From Candidatus Latescibacterota bacterium (lineage in GTDB: Bacteria > Latescibacterota > UBA2968 > GCA-2709665): a stretch of 12,951 nucleotides of DNA. Below the pieces are notes generated by a model that did not search any database, had not been told where the DNA came from, and saw only the letters and a list, made by a program, of their open reading frames with translations. The position numbers and the translations under genes were made by a program. Positions 5,866 to 12,006 of this stretch are shown one piece after another. The stretch covers positions 1 through 12,951 of the forward strand of contig JASLMQ010000737.1 of the NCBI GenBank assembly GCA_030746455.1. Direction: 5' to 3'. The first letter of the stretch is position 1. Each line of letters starts with the position of its first letter.

Positions 5866-7359
5866 ATGTTCACAAACGCCGACTTCGCCGTCATCGCCGT
5901 CTACTTCCTGCTCATGACCTGGATCGGCATCATCGCCCGCCGGAGGTCCGGCAGTGTCGACGATTACTTCACCGCGGGACACGCCCTGCCCTGGTGGATG
6001 GCCGCCATATCCCACCACGTGTCCGGATACAGCGCCGTGGCCTTCGTCGGCTTCGCCGGCCGGGCGGCCCTCGCCGGATTCAGCATGTGGACCCTCTTCT
6101 GCCTGGGGGTCGGCACGGCCCTGTTGATCGGCTGCATCGTCTGGGCACCCCGGTGGTCGCGGCTCAAGGTCCTCACCCCTGTGGAGTACCTCGAGCAGAG
6201 ATACGGCAACTCCGTCCGCGGCCTCATCGCCGTCGCCGGCATTCTCATCAAGTTCATCGACCTCGGCATCAAGCTGCTGGCCATCTCCATCGTTGTCCAC
6301 GTCGTCACCGGATGGCCGGTGTTGCCCATCATGGTCGTCAGCGGACTGCTCACCGTCGCCTACGTCTTCGTCGGCGGCCTCTGGGCCACGGTGCTCACCG
6401 ATCTGATCCAGTTCTTCGTCCAGCTCACCGTGAGCCTGGTGGTCTGCGGCTTCGTCCTCACAGCCGTTGGCGGATGGGGCGGGCTCTGGGAACAGCTGCC
6501 TGCCGAGCGCTCAGCCTTCTTCAATCCCGATGCGGGAATCAGCGCCTGGTTCTGGTGCGTCTACCTCATCGTCATCATCCTTAGCTACAACGGGGGCACC
6601 TGGGGCCTTGCGCAGAGGTTCATCTCGGTCGAAAAGCCCGATGAGGCCCGCAAGGCGGCCCTGCTGTCGGGCGTTCTATCCACCTTCTACCCCGTCGTCA
6701 TCTTCCTGCCCGCGTGGGCGGCGCCGCTGATGCTGCCCGAGCATTTCGATCCAGTCACCCTGGCGCCCCTGGCCGGCTTCGACCTCGATCACACCTACAT
6801 CATCGTGGCCCAGAAGGTCCTGTCCGGTCTCATGCCGGGTCTCATCGGCCTCCTCGCCTGCTCGCTGTTCGCCGCAACCATGTCCATGATCGACAGCGAC
6901 ATCAACTCCCTCGCCGCCGTGTTCACCAAGGACATCTGGCAGCGGAACGTCAAGCGCGCGTTGTCCGACGCCTCGCTCCACAAGGTCGGCATGGTCGCCA
7001 CCGCGGGTCTCGGGCTGGGGGTCCTCATCACCGCCGTCGTCCTGGCCCAGAGCGAGGAGACGAACCGGGTGTTCGGCTTCACCGTGAAGCTCTTCGGCGG
7101 CCTCCTGTCCCCCATCGCCATCCCGCTGATGTTCGGCATGCTGTGGAAACGTCCCACCGCTCGCGGCGCCATCCTCTCCTTCATCGGCGGTTTCATCTCC
7201 TACTTGATCCTGGTCCAGGTCACCGACCGATTCGAGCTTTACACCGGCGGCGAGATCCTCGTCTGCTGCCTCATCTACTTCGGCGAGGGATATCTCAGCC
7301 GGCGCACGCCCGAGAAGGAGCAGGAGGTCCAGGACCTCTTCGCCAGACTCGGATCCTGA
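5866..7359 (+). CDS. sodium:solute symporter (SSS family) transporter
   Basis: A 497-aa inner-membrane transporter of the SSS family (TC 2.A.21), which couples Na+ entry to uptake of sugars, amino acids or other organic solutes. The start at the ATG at 5866 has AAGGAG 11 nt upstream. Hydrophobic segments throughout predict roughly 12-13 helices. Family motifs: DDYFTAG at 32-38 after helix 1, LTPVEYLEQRYG after helix 3, GGLWATVLTDLIQF from 170, and AATMSMIDSDINS from 336, equivalent to the helix carrying the Na2 sodium site, followed by FTKDIW. Ser340 is kept, but the neighbouring second Ser/Thr ligand is Met341. It lies last in the glycan cluster, just before a terminator, and is the likely importer of the saccharide or product handled by the upstream enzymes; substrate not predictable from sequence alone. 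Confidence 0.95.
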   Translation: MFTNADFAVIAVYFLLMTWIGIIARRRSGSVDDYFTAGHALPWWMAAISHHVSGYSAVAFVGFAGRAALAGFSMWTLFCLGVGTALLIGCIVWAPRWSRLKVLTPVEYLEQRYGNSVRGLIAVAGILIKFIDLGIKLLAISIVVHVVTGWPVLPIMVVSGLLTVAYVFVGGLWATVLTDLIQFFVQLTVSLVVCGFVLTAVGGWGGLWEQLPAERSAFFNPDAGISAWFWCVYLIVIILSYNGGTWGLAQRFISVEKPDEARKAALLSGVLSTFYPVVIFLPAWAAPLMLPEHFDPVTLAPLAGFDLDHTYIIVAQKVLSGLMPGLIGLLACSLFAATMSMIDSDINSLAAVFTKDIWQRNVKRALSDASLHKVGMVATAGLGLGVLITAVVLAQSEETNRVFGFTVKLFGGLLSPIAIPLMFGMLWKRPTARGAILSFIGGFISYLILVQVTDRFELYTGGEILVCCLIYFGEGYLSRRTPEKEQEVQDLFARLGS

Positions 7360-7393
7360 GCGTCTACCACTTGTTCTGTCCAACATGAGATCG

Positions 7394-7424
7394 GCCCCGC
7401 AGGTCCTCCCTGCGGGGCTTCTTT
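7394..7424 (+). terminator. Rho-independent terminator after the symporter
   Basis: A perfect 10-bp stem, GCCCCGCAGG (7394-7403) with CCTGCGGGGC (7409-7418), a 5-nt loop and then TTCTTT. It lies 34 nt after the symporter stop and closes the plus-strand gene set. Confidence 0.92.
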
Positions 7425-7503
7425 CCGCTATACGCCGATCCTCGCTCCAGAGCCCGCCGCATCTTCCCGCCCCGGTTGGGGCTCGCTATCTCCCTGGCTT
7501 CCG

Positions 7504-7530
7504 TTCGTGTCTTTGGTGTCTTTCGTGGTG
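7504..7530 (+). repeat. three-copy degenerate 9-nt tandem repeat
   Basis: Three in-phase 9-nt units; the first two follow TTSGTGTCT and the last ends in CGTGGTG. I recognise this 'cgtgtcttt...cgtggt' type as a dispersed intergenic repeat in several environmental bacterial lineages. That is recall, not a search result. Confidence 0.65.
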
Positions 7531-7607
7531 ACGCCTTTCGCAGTTCAGGGTTCTTCCGCTCCAGTTGCGGCCTACCTCCGAACCACGGTGCATCCTGGTT
7601 CCTTCCT

Positions 7608-7637
7608 ATCGGTGTTCATCCGTGTCCATCCGTGGTA
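7608..7637 (+). repeat. three-copy degenerate 10-nt tandem repeat
   Basis: Three in-phase 10-nt units; the first two follow ATCSGTGTYC and the last is ATCCGTGGTA. The closing unit shares the CGTGGT ending with the 9-nt array at 7504-7530, so the two probably belong to one repeat class. It sits just 18 nt beyond the stop of the convergent MFS gene. The rest of the 7425-7654 gap shows nothing clear. Confidence 0.7.
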
Positions 7638-7654
7638 AGGTGTTGATCTTCGCT

Positions 7655-8803
7655 TTAGCGGAACACACGCCGCGACACCAGAGCCGCCACGGCATAGAGC
7701 ACCCCTCCGATCACGAACACCGATTGCGTCGGCATTCCCATCTGCAGCGCCGTCCACCCCAATATGGGCCCGGTCGCCGAACCGAAATCCGACGCCGTCA
7801 CATACGTCGCAACGGCCCTCGGGCCGCGGGTCCCAGCTTCAGAGATCATCACCACGGTCGCGCCCACGCCGCACCCGAAAAAGACCAGCACCATCAGCAC
7901 CATCGTCAGCGCACCGGGTGCAAGCGACGCGCCCATCATCGTAAGCCCGCCGAGGCCGAAGAAGAGCAGAGAGGCCCGCCGCCTTCCGATCCGATCGCTC
8001 AGCGCCCCCAGGAGCGGAGCCGTGAGCCCGTCGGTCACCCACCGGCCCGCCAGCAGCATACCGTTGAGCGTGGCCACGCCGATGACCAGACCGCCGACAC
8101 CCACCGAATCGCCCACGGACGTCTTGAGCACGATCCCAAGGGTCGACATCATCAGACCGGCGCCCACACTCCCCACGATGAACCCGCAAGACAGCAGGCC
8201 GGGATCTCGCCAGCTCAACTCCCCGGGTCGGGGAAGCTCGCCATCGACCTGGTGCACTGCGCGTCTCGAAAGCATGCCCAGCGGCACGCCGAGCAGCGAC
8301 AGCCCGGAGAAAATCGCGAGCGTGAGGGTATACCCGATCAGGTCGTGTCCCAGCGCGCCAACCAGGTTCCCGGCCACCGACCCGAGGCGCGAGATCCCGT
8401 TGTAGTAGCCCATCATCCGGCCGATGGCGGCCTCGGGAGAGCTGTCGACAACCGTCATCAGGCCGATCTGGCGGATGAACGACCAGGACAGTCCCCACAG
8501 AATTCGAGCGCCAAGCAGAATGGCGAAGTTCGGGAGCGTACCGTACACCGCGGTCGTCACGGCGCCCAGGACCAGCGACAGCGCCAGCAGGACACCCAGG
8601 CTTTGACGTCTGCAGAGCCGCTCGGCCAGCTGATTGGTCAGCAGCCGTATCCACCGGTTCACCGAGAGAACCAGGCCCACCTGGTAGGGAAGCAGCCCGA
8701 GCTCTGCGTAGTACGTGGGCAGGACCGCGTAGAGTGTCTGGTCTCCCAGCAGGGAGAACGCCGTTGCCAGGGCGACGTATATGACGGGACGGGACGGACG
8801 CAT
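7655..8803 (-). CDS. major facilitator superfamily (MFS) transporter
   Basis: A 382-aa membrane transporter with about 12 hydrophobic helices. The start is placed at the ATG at 8803: AGGA lies a few bases upstream and the protein then begins RPSRPVIYVALATAF, a normal first helix. The longer frame to 8872 adds 23 hydrophilic residues and overlaps the upstream gene. MFS landmarks are a basic loop between helices 2 and 3 (RWIRLLTNQLAERLCRR) and LGALSDRIGRRR between helices 8 and 9, the motif-A-like loop of the second half, with a weaker version in the first half. It follows the PcfJ-domain gene by 14 nt on the same strand, so co-transcription is likely. Drug efflux or sugar transport are both possible; no substrate-specific signature was recognised. 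Confidence 0.92.
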   Translation of the reverse strand: MRPSRPVIYVALATAFSLLGDQTLYAVLPTYYAELGLLPYQVGLVLSVNRWIRLLTNQLAERLCRRQSLGVLLALSLVLGAVTTAVYGTLPNFAILLGARILWGLSWSFIRQIGLMTVVDSSPEAAIGRMMGYYNGISRLGSVAGNLVGALGHDLIGYTLTLAIFSGLSLLGVPLGMLSRRAVHQVDGELPRPGELSWRDPGLLSCGFIVGSVGAGLMMSTLGIVLKTSVGDSVGVGGLVIGVATLNGMLLAGRWVTDGLTAPLLGALSDRIGRRRASLLFFGLGGLTMMGASLAPGALTMVLMVLVFFGCGVGATVVMISEAGTRGPRAVATYVTASDFGSATGPILGWTALQMGMPTQSVFVIGGVLYAVAALVSRRVFR

Positions 8804-8817
8804 CTGAGTTCCTGGGA

Positions 8818-10557
8818 TTACCCGACGTTCAGGGCTTTGAAGCCGAGCGTGAGCCCCTCCTGCTCCCTCCACAGGCGCAGGATGCGTCTCGACTCCCTCA
8901 GGCGGGTGCGATAGGTCTTCTCCATCGCCTGCTGCTTCCCCCTCGGCGTCTTCCCGCTCGGAAGGGCATTGTGTCGGCCTCGTGCCTGAGTGATGGTCCG
9001 CCCCCTGTTGTTGACTGCGATCGTCATCACACGGTGGGCCCTTCCCCCGTCGTCCGACGCCTGCATCGACCAGATCGACACGTTGCCCCGGCGGCAGCTG
9101 TTGGCATATGAGGCGACGCAGTGGTGCATGCCCCGGCCCTCGGCCGTCAGCTCACGCGTGCCCAGCAGCTCCTCAATCGTCCAGTGGACCTCGGCACCGT
9201 CCTCGCCTTGCTCCTCGTGGTCCAGCCCGGAGTGCCCCGATGGTTCCCAGTGACGGAACGGAACCCGGTTGTCTCGAGCCAGCCGACGGTGCCACGCCTC
9301 CACCTGGCGGAGCAGCTTGTCCATGCTCCTCCCCTTCACCGCGAAGTTGGGCTGCGGTGGATCCCGCGATTCCACAGCTCCATCCGGGCCCACGACCTCT
9401 TGCGAAACGTACTTCTGGTTATGTATGAAGTCCACGATGGGACCCACCTGCTCGGGATCGAGCATCGGATGGTTGACCAGGAAGTGGACAACGGTCGACC
9501 AGAATGCCTCATTGTCGAAGCTCTCTCCCAGCCGCGTGCCGTTCACCGCCCGCACCAGCAGCTCGTCTCCTCCCAATCCCAGGATCTGCCCCCAACGCAG
9601 GGCCTCCTCGACGGTGGAGTCATCCGGGGCCTGCAGGAAGAGATGGGCCATCCGCTTCGTCAGACACACGGGCACGTCGGCCGTTCGGATGTTCCCGCCC
9701 ATCCCCACGTGCTTGAACCACTCCTGCTGGTCCCGTGCCGGCTCGAACTCTCCGCGGAACCACGCAGAATCCATGAAGACCGGTACTTCGTACCTCGCCA
9801 GGAGGTGGCGCGAGAGAGACCCGAACTGCCGCCTCGAGTTGTGGCTCGGTGGCTGCCAGTCCTCCGCCTGGCGTACCCAATCGTGGTGGTGCGCGGCCAG
9901 GATCCCGAGCCCCTCGATATACGTGTTCCCTTCCTGTTGCCCCAATCGGGCCAGTGCCGGTTCTGCATCGAGGAGGTCGCTGTGTCCCTCGGCGTGGAGC
10001 AGCAGCGCCAGCAGCGCCTTCCGGGATCCCCGATCTTCGCCGACGGTCTCGAACGCCGCCTCGACCTTCTCCAGCTCAGGCCGACCCGGGCCCTCCCCCG
10101 TCGACTCGCCCCTGTAGATCCGGCGGATGGCCTCCTCAGGTCGCCGGCTCTGGTGTCTTGCCTGTGAGAGCGCGGCCTCCCCCTCGTGCCGCCGCGCCAG
10201 GTCCAGCTCCTTCTGGCGCTGTTTGGGGCTCTTGTGCACGGCATCGCTGAGCCCCTGGTCCCGGCACCACGTCTGGTACTCGAGCACCGTCTCGAGCCCC
10301 AGCAGCTTCACGTGCTCGATCGCCTCGGCTTCGGCTTCCCGCTTGGCCGCATCCTGGCTTACGATTGCTCGCTCGCCCCGGCGCTCCTGCCAGCTCTTGT
10401 TCAGCGCCCCACTCAGGCCCTGGTCACGGCACCACTTCTGGTAGGCCGACACCGTCTTCAGCCCGAGAGACCCGATGTGGCTCATCAGGTCCGCGTTGGC
10501 CCTCGCGGTCGATCCCCTGTGCCGGCCGCCTTTCCGACCGACCTGCCTCTTCCCCAT
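8818..10557 (-). CDS. PcfJ-domain protein with duplicated N-terminal motif
   Basis: A 579-aa soluble protein of unknown function. The C-terminal 120 residues match the PcfJ-like family: LTAEGRGMHHCVASY with His478, His479, Cys480 and Tyr484, then a two-strand part with MTIAV and TITQARGRHN (Gln524, Asn530). The name comes from a gene of conjugative plasmid pCF10, but most chromosomal members have no known role. The N-terminus is a basic tail (residues 1-20) followed by two copies of one motif at about 27-62 and 82-117, period 55 residues, sharing LGLxTVxxYQxWCRDQGLSxA and ending KSxxQRxxE. The middle, about 150-450, is largely helical with no motif recognised. The ATG at 10557 has only a weak purine ribosome site; Met25 is an alternative start. 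The MFS gene follows 14 nt after the stop. Confidence 0.88.
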   Translation of the reverse strand: MGKRQVGRKGGRHRGSTARANADLMSHIGSLGLKTVSAYQKWCRDQGLSGALNKSWQERRGERAIVSQDAAKREAEAEAIEHVKLLGLETVLEYQTWCRDQGLSDAVHKSPKQRQKELDLARRHEGEAALSQARHQSRRPEEAIRRIYRGESTGEGPGRPELEKVEAAFETVGEDRGSRKALLALLLHAEGHSDLLDAEPALARLGQQEGNTYIEGLGILAAHHHDWVRQAEDWQPPSHNSRRQFGSLSRHLLARYEVPVFMDSAWFRGEFEPARDQQEWFKHVGMGGNIRTADVPVCLTKRMAHLFLQAPDDSTVEEALRWGQILGLGGDELLVRAVNGTRLGESFDNEAFWSTVVHFLVNHPMLDPEQVGPIVDFIHNQKYVSQEVVGPDGAVESRDPPQPNFAVKGRSMDKLLRQVEAWHRRLARDNRVPFRHWEPSGHSGLDHEEQGEDGAEVHWTIEELLGTRELTAEGRGMHHCVASYANSCRRGNVSIWSMQASDDGGRAHRVMTIAVNNRGRTITQARGRHNALPSGKTPRGKQQAMEKTYRTRLRESRRILRLWREQEGLTLGFKALNVG

Positions 10558-10563
10558 ATCGAC

Positions 10564-10578
10564 TCTCGCATTACGAGA
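10564..10578 (-). other. small inverted repeat before the PcfJ-domain start
   Basis: On the minus strand TCTCG-TAATG-CGAGA lies a few bases upstream of the PcfJ-domain ATG, where it could affect ribosome access. At five pairs it may be chance. The rest of the gap up to 10695 shows no clear promoter. Confidence 0.25.
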
Positions 10579-10695
10579 CTAAGGCGCTCCAACAGGCCCG
10601 CCGAGCACCTTCAATTCAGTTCATACTTGTTCTTGGCTCATGAATTCGACGCAGCCCCCTGCCAGCGATGTTTCACTCCCGATGCGCCAGACCAA

Positions 10696-10728
10696 GAAAA
10701 AGGCCGGGCATCACGACATGCCGCGGCC
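10696..10728 (-). terminator. Rho-independent terminator of the receiver-domain gene
   Basis: Read on the minus strand: GGCC and ATGCC-type arms (10702-10711 pairing with 10718-10728, one asymmetric interior loop), a 6-nt loop, then five T's (A-run at 10697-10701). It lies 37 nt after the receiver stop and insulates it from the PcfJ-domain gene. Confidence 0.8.
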
Positions 10729-10765
10729 AACGGAGGCGATCACCCGTCCTGTGAAACGGCCTACC

Positions 10766-11116
10766 TCAGACTAGCGAGTCCACCACATCAATCAGATGCT
10801 GGATCTTGAAGGGCTTTTCGATGACCTCCTGGATTCCGATGGACCTCAACTTACGAAGCACCCCTGAATACAGCGTGCCGCTCATCACCACGACAGGGAC
10901 CTCGTATCCCAGTGTTCGGATCGCCTGTATGGCCTCGTCGCCCGGTGTGGGCATCCGAAGGTCCGTGATCACCAGGTCGACGTTCTCGAAGTCTACACTA
11001 TCCAGGGCCGGTTGGGCATCCGGGAAGGCCTCGACCGTGTGACCCTGCATCTCGAGGACTCGGGCGACCAGATTCCGGACAATCGCGTCGTCTTCCATCA
11101 CCACGATGGTGGCCAT
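10766..11116 (-). CDS. single-domain response regulator receiver protein
   Basis: A 116-aa stand-alone CheY-like receiver domain with no output domain. The start is set at the ATG at 11116 because the receiver fold begins at once (MATIVVMEDD); the longer frame to 11236 adds 40 residues of no receiver character. All key residues are present: acidic pocket Glu8/Asp9/Asp10, phospho-acceptor Asp52 in LVITDLRMP, Ser79 in VVVMSG, and Lys101 in EKPF. Such proteins pass phosphoryl groups in relays or act by binding a partner. No histidine kinase is in the window, so the partner is encoded elsewhere. The ribosome site is a G-run (GGGGGG) about 6 nt upstream. It ends at its own terminator. Confidence 0.93.
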   Translation of the reverse strand: MATIVVMEDDAIVRNLVARVLEMQGHTVEAFPDAQPALDSVDFENVDLVITDLRMPTPGDEAIQAIRTLGYEVPVVVMSGTLYSGVLRKLRSIGIQEVIEKPFKIQHLIDVVDSLV

Positions 11117-11175
11117 GCTGGCCCCCCAAGGGATTGCGCACCCGGCCTGTCCGTCATCCCCCGAATCCGAACGCC

Positions 11176-11202
11176 ACCAATATGCGACAATCCGGACCAA
11201 TA
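11176..11202 (-). promoter_or_regulatory. paired direct repeat TATTGGT upstream of the receiver gene
   Basis: On the minus strand TATTGGT occurs twice (11202-11196 and 11182-11176) with a 20-bp period, close to two helical turns, 60-86 nt before the receiver ATG. Spacing of this kind is typical of tandem regulator sites. A weak promoter-like TTGCTA overlaps the first copy. Confidence 0.35.
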
Positions 11203-11239
11203 GCAAGGAAAAACGGCCTCTTGATGGATGGAACAAGGA

Positions 11240-11266
11240 ATACCCATACGGTGACCGTATGGGTAT
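11240..11266. promoter_or_regulatory. 27-bp near-perfect palindrome, possible operator
   Basis: Left arm ATACCCATACGGT (11240-11252), one central G (11253), right arm ACCGTATGGGTAT (11254-11266): 13 perfect pairs. With one bulged A (11239) the arms extend by AGG/CCT. It lies 32 nt past the stop of the 62-aa gene and 124 nt before the receiver start. No T-run follows on either strand, so an operator or recombination-type site is more likely than a terminator. Confidence 0.6.
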
Positions 11267-11297
11267 CCTACCTCCCTCATCGATTCGGGTTGACGTG

Positions 11298-11486
11298 CTA
11301 GGCCAGTATCTTCTGGGCTCCCACCTTCCTGAAGAGGCCGATGTCGCCCGATACGCTCACCCGGTTGTCCACCGCTACAGTTACCGAATGGTCGGCAACG
11401 TCAACCACCTTCCACGGTCCCCAGACCAGTTGATCCCGATCGCAGTACGTCACCACGTCGCCAGGCTTGAGACAGTTGTTTTCCAT
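11298..11486 (-). CDS. small 62-aa protein of unknown function, SH3-like
   Basis: Starts MENNCLKPGDVVTYC at the ATG at 11486, with GGGGGAAG about 6 nt upstream, a good ribosome site. The sequence alternates short hydrophobic strands (DVVTYC, GPWKVVDV, SVTVAV, VSVSGDIGLFRKV), giving a compact all-beta protein; LKPGDVV and WKVVDV resemble the first strands of SH3-like or KOW-type barrels. No signal peptide or helix. Two cysteines (Cys5, Cys15) are too few for a zinc site alone. It is on the same strand as the receiver gene, but the 181-nt gap and palindrome suggest separate transcription. A possible promoter is at 11541-11571. It is called a gene because of its composition and ribosome site; no family was recognised. 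Confidence 0.6.
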   Translation of the reverse strand: MENNCLKPGDVVTYCDRDQLVWGPWKVVDVADHSVTVAVDNRVSVSGDIGLFRKVGAQKILA

Positions 11487-11540
11487 GTCGGCTTCCCCCG
11501 AGCATCCGGTGCGCCGCGCCCACGCCCGACCGTGTTCACG

Positions 11541-11571
11541 ATCAAAGTTGATTGCCGTTCGCTCCCGTCAA
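11541..11571 (-). promoter_or_regulatory. possible promoter of the 62-aa gene
   Basis: On the minus strand TTGACG (11571-11566) is followed after 19 nt by TTTGAT (11546-11541), four of six matches to the -10 consensus. Transcription would start about 48 nt before the small gene. The spacing is long, so this is weak. Confidence 0.28.
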
Positions 11572-11865
11572 GAGGTCACCGATACACGAATGCATGACGC
11601 GTGCCATCGGTGCGTACCGGGCGCAAACAGGCCACGTCGACACACGGATTAAAAGCCTAAATCGCAAATAATCAGACCTTTATACCAGAATCACCTCCCA
11701 GGCGATACGGTGCTCCACCCCACGGGAACACCGTTGGGAGTCCGGGATGCGAAGGCCCGGTGCCTGATATGCTCCAGGGGGTGTCGCAATCCCACCAGAT
11801 TCTTGGCCGGTTCTCCCTGGCCGCTGTCGGGGGACCCGAAGATAGGGTACGGCCAGATGCCAACT

Positions 11866-11881
11866 TGTGACCGGGATCACA
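11866..11881. promoter_or_regulatory. Crp/Fnr-type operator match
   Basis: TGTGA (11866-11870), CCGGGA, TCACA (11877-11881): an exact match to the TGTGA-N6-TCACA half-site pattern of CRP-family regulators, 126 nt before the sialidase-like start. Ten fixed bases are expected about once per million positions. Whether this lineage uses a CRP protein with that specificity is unknown. Confidence 0.45.
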
Positions 11882-12006
11882 CTCGATCCGGTGCCCCGGA
11901 CCTGGTGGAATGGGGATTCTGCTTGACGCCGGACACGCGCGTGACAAGGTTATGTGACATCGAGAACGGGAAACCGGGCAGGAGATCACTTGAGGGAGGC
12001 TCAGAG

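Larger units (their letters stand above)
11487..12006. other. 520-nt intergenic region without a convincing gene
   Basis: Contains a possible minus-strand promoter (11541-11571), an AT-rich patch (about 11645-11690) with TATAAA on the minus strand, small inverted repeats (CCGGG/CCCGG in about 11742-11760), the Crp-type site at 11866-11881, a TTGACG at 11923-11928 with no good -10 at normal spacing, and the GGGAGG ribosome site of the sialidase-like gene at 11994-11999. Open frames over it, such as the extension of the sialidase frame from 11710, have Cys/Arg-rich composition unlike the proteins here. Confidence 0.6.

Noticed and set aside
7565..8914. A 449-aa plus-strand frame opposite the MFS gene
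   Set aside because: His/Arg/Gln-rich with no hydrophobic pattern, while the minus strand gives a clean 12-helix transporter.
9121..10167. A 348-aa plus-strand frame opposite the PcfJ-domain gene
   Set aside because: Shadow of the minus-strand gene; the PcfJ motif and the duplicated N-terminal module lie on the minus strand.
11710..12006. N-terminal extension of the sialidase-like frame, possibly a longer protein
   Set aside because: Its composition does not look like a signal peptide or domain, and GGGAGG marks the ATG at 12007.
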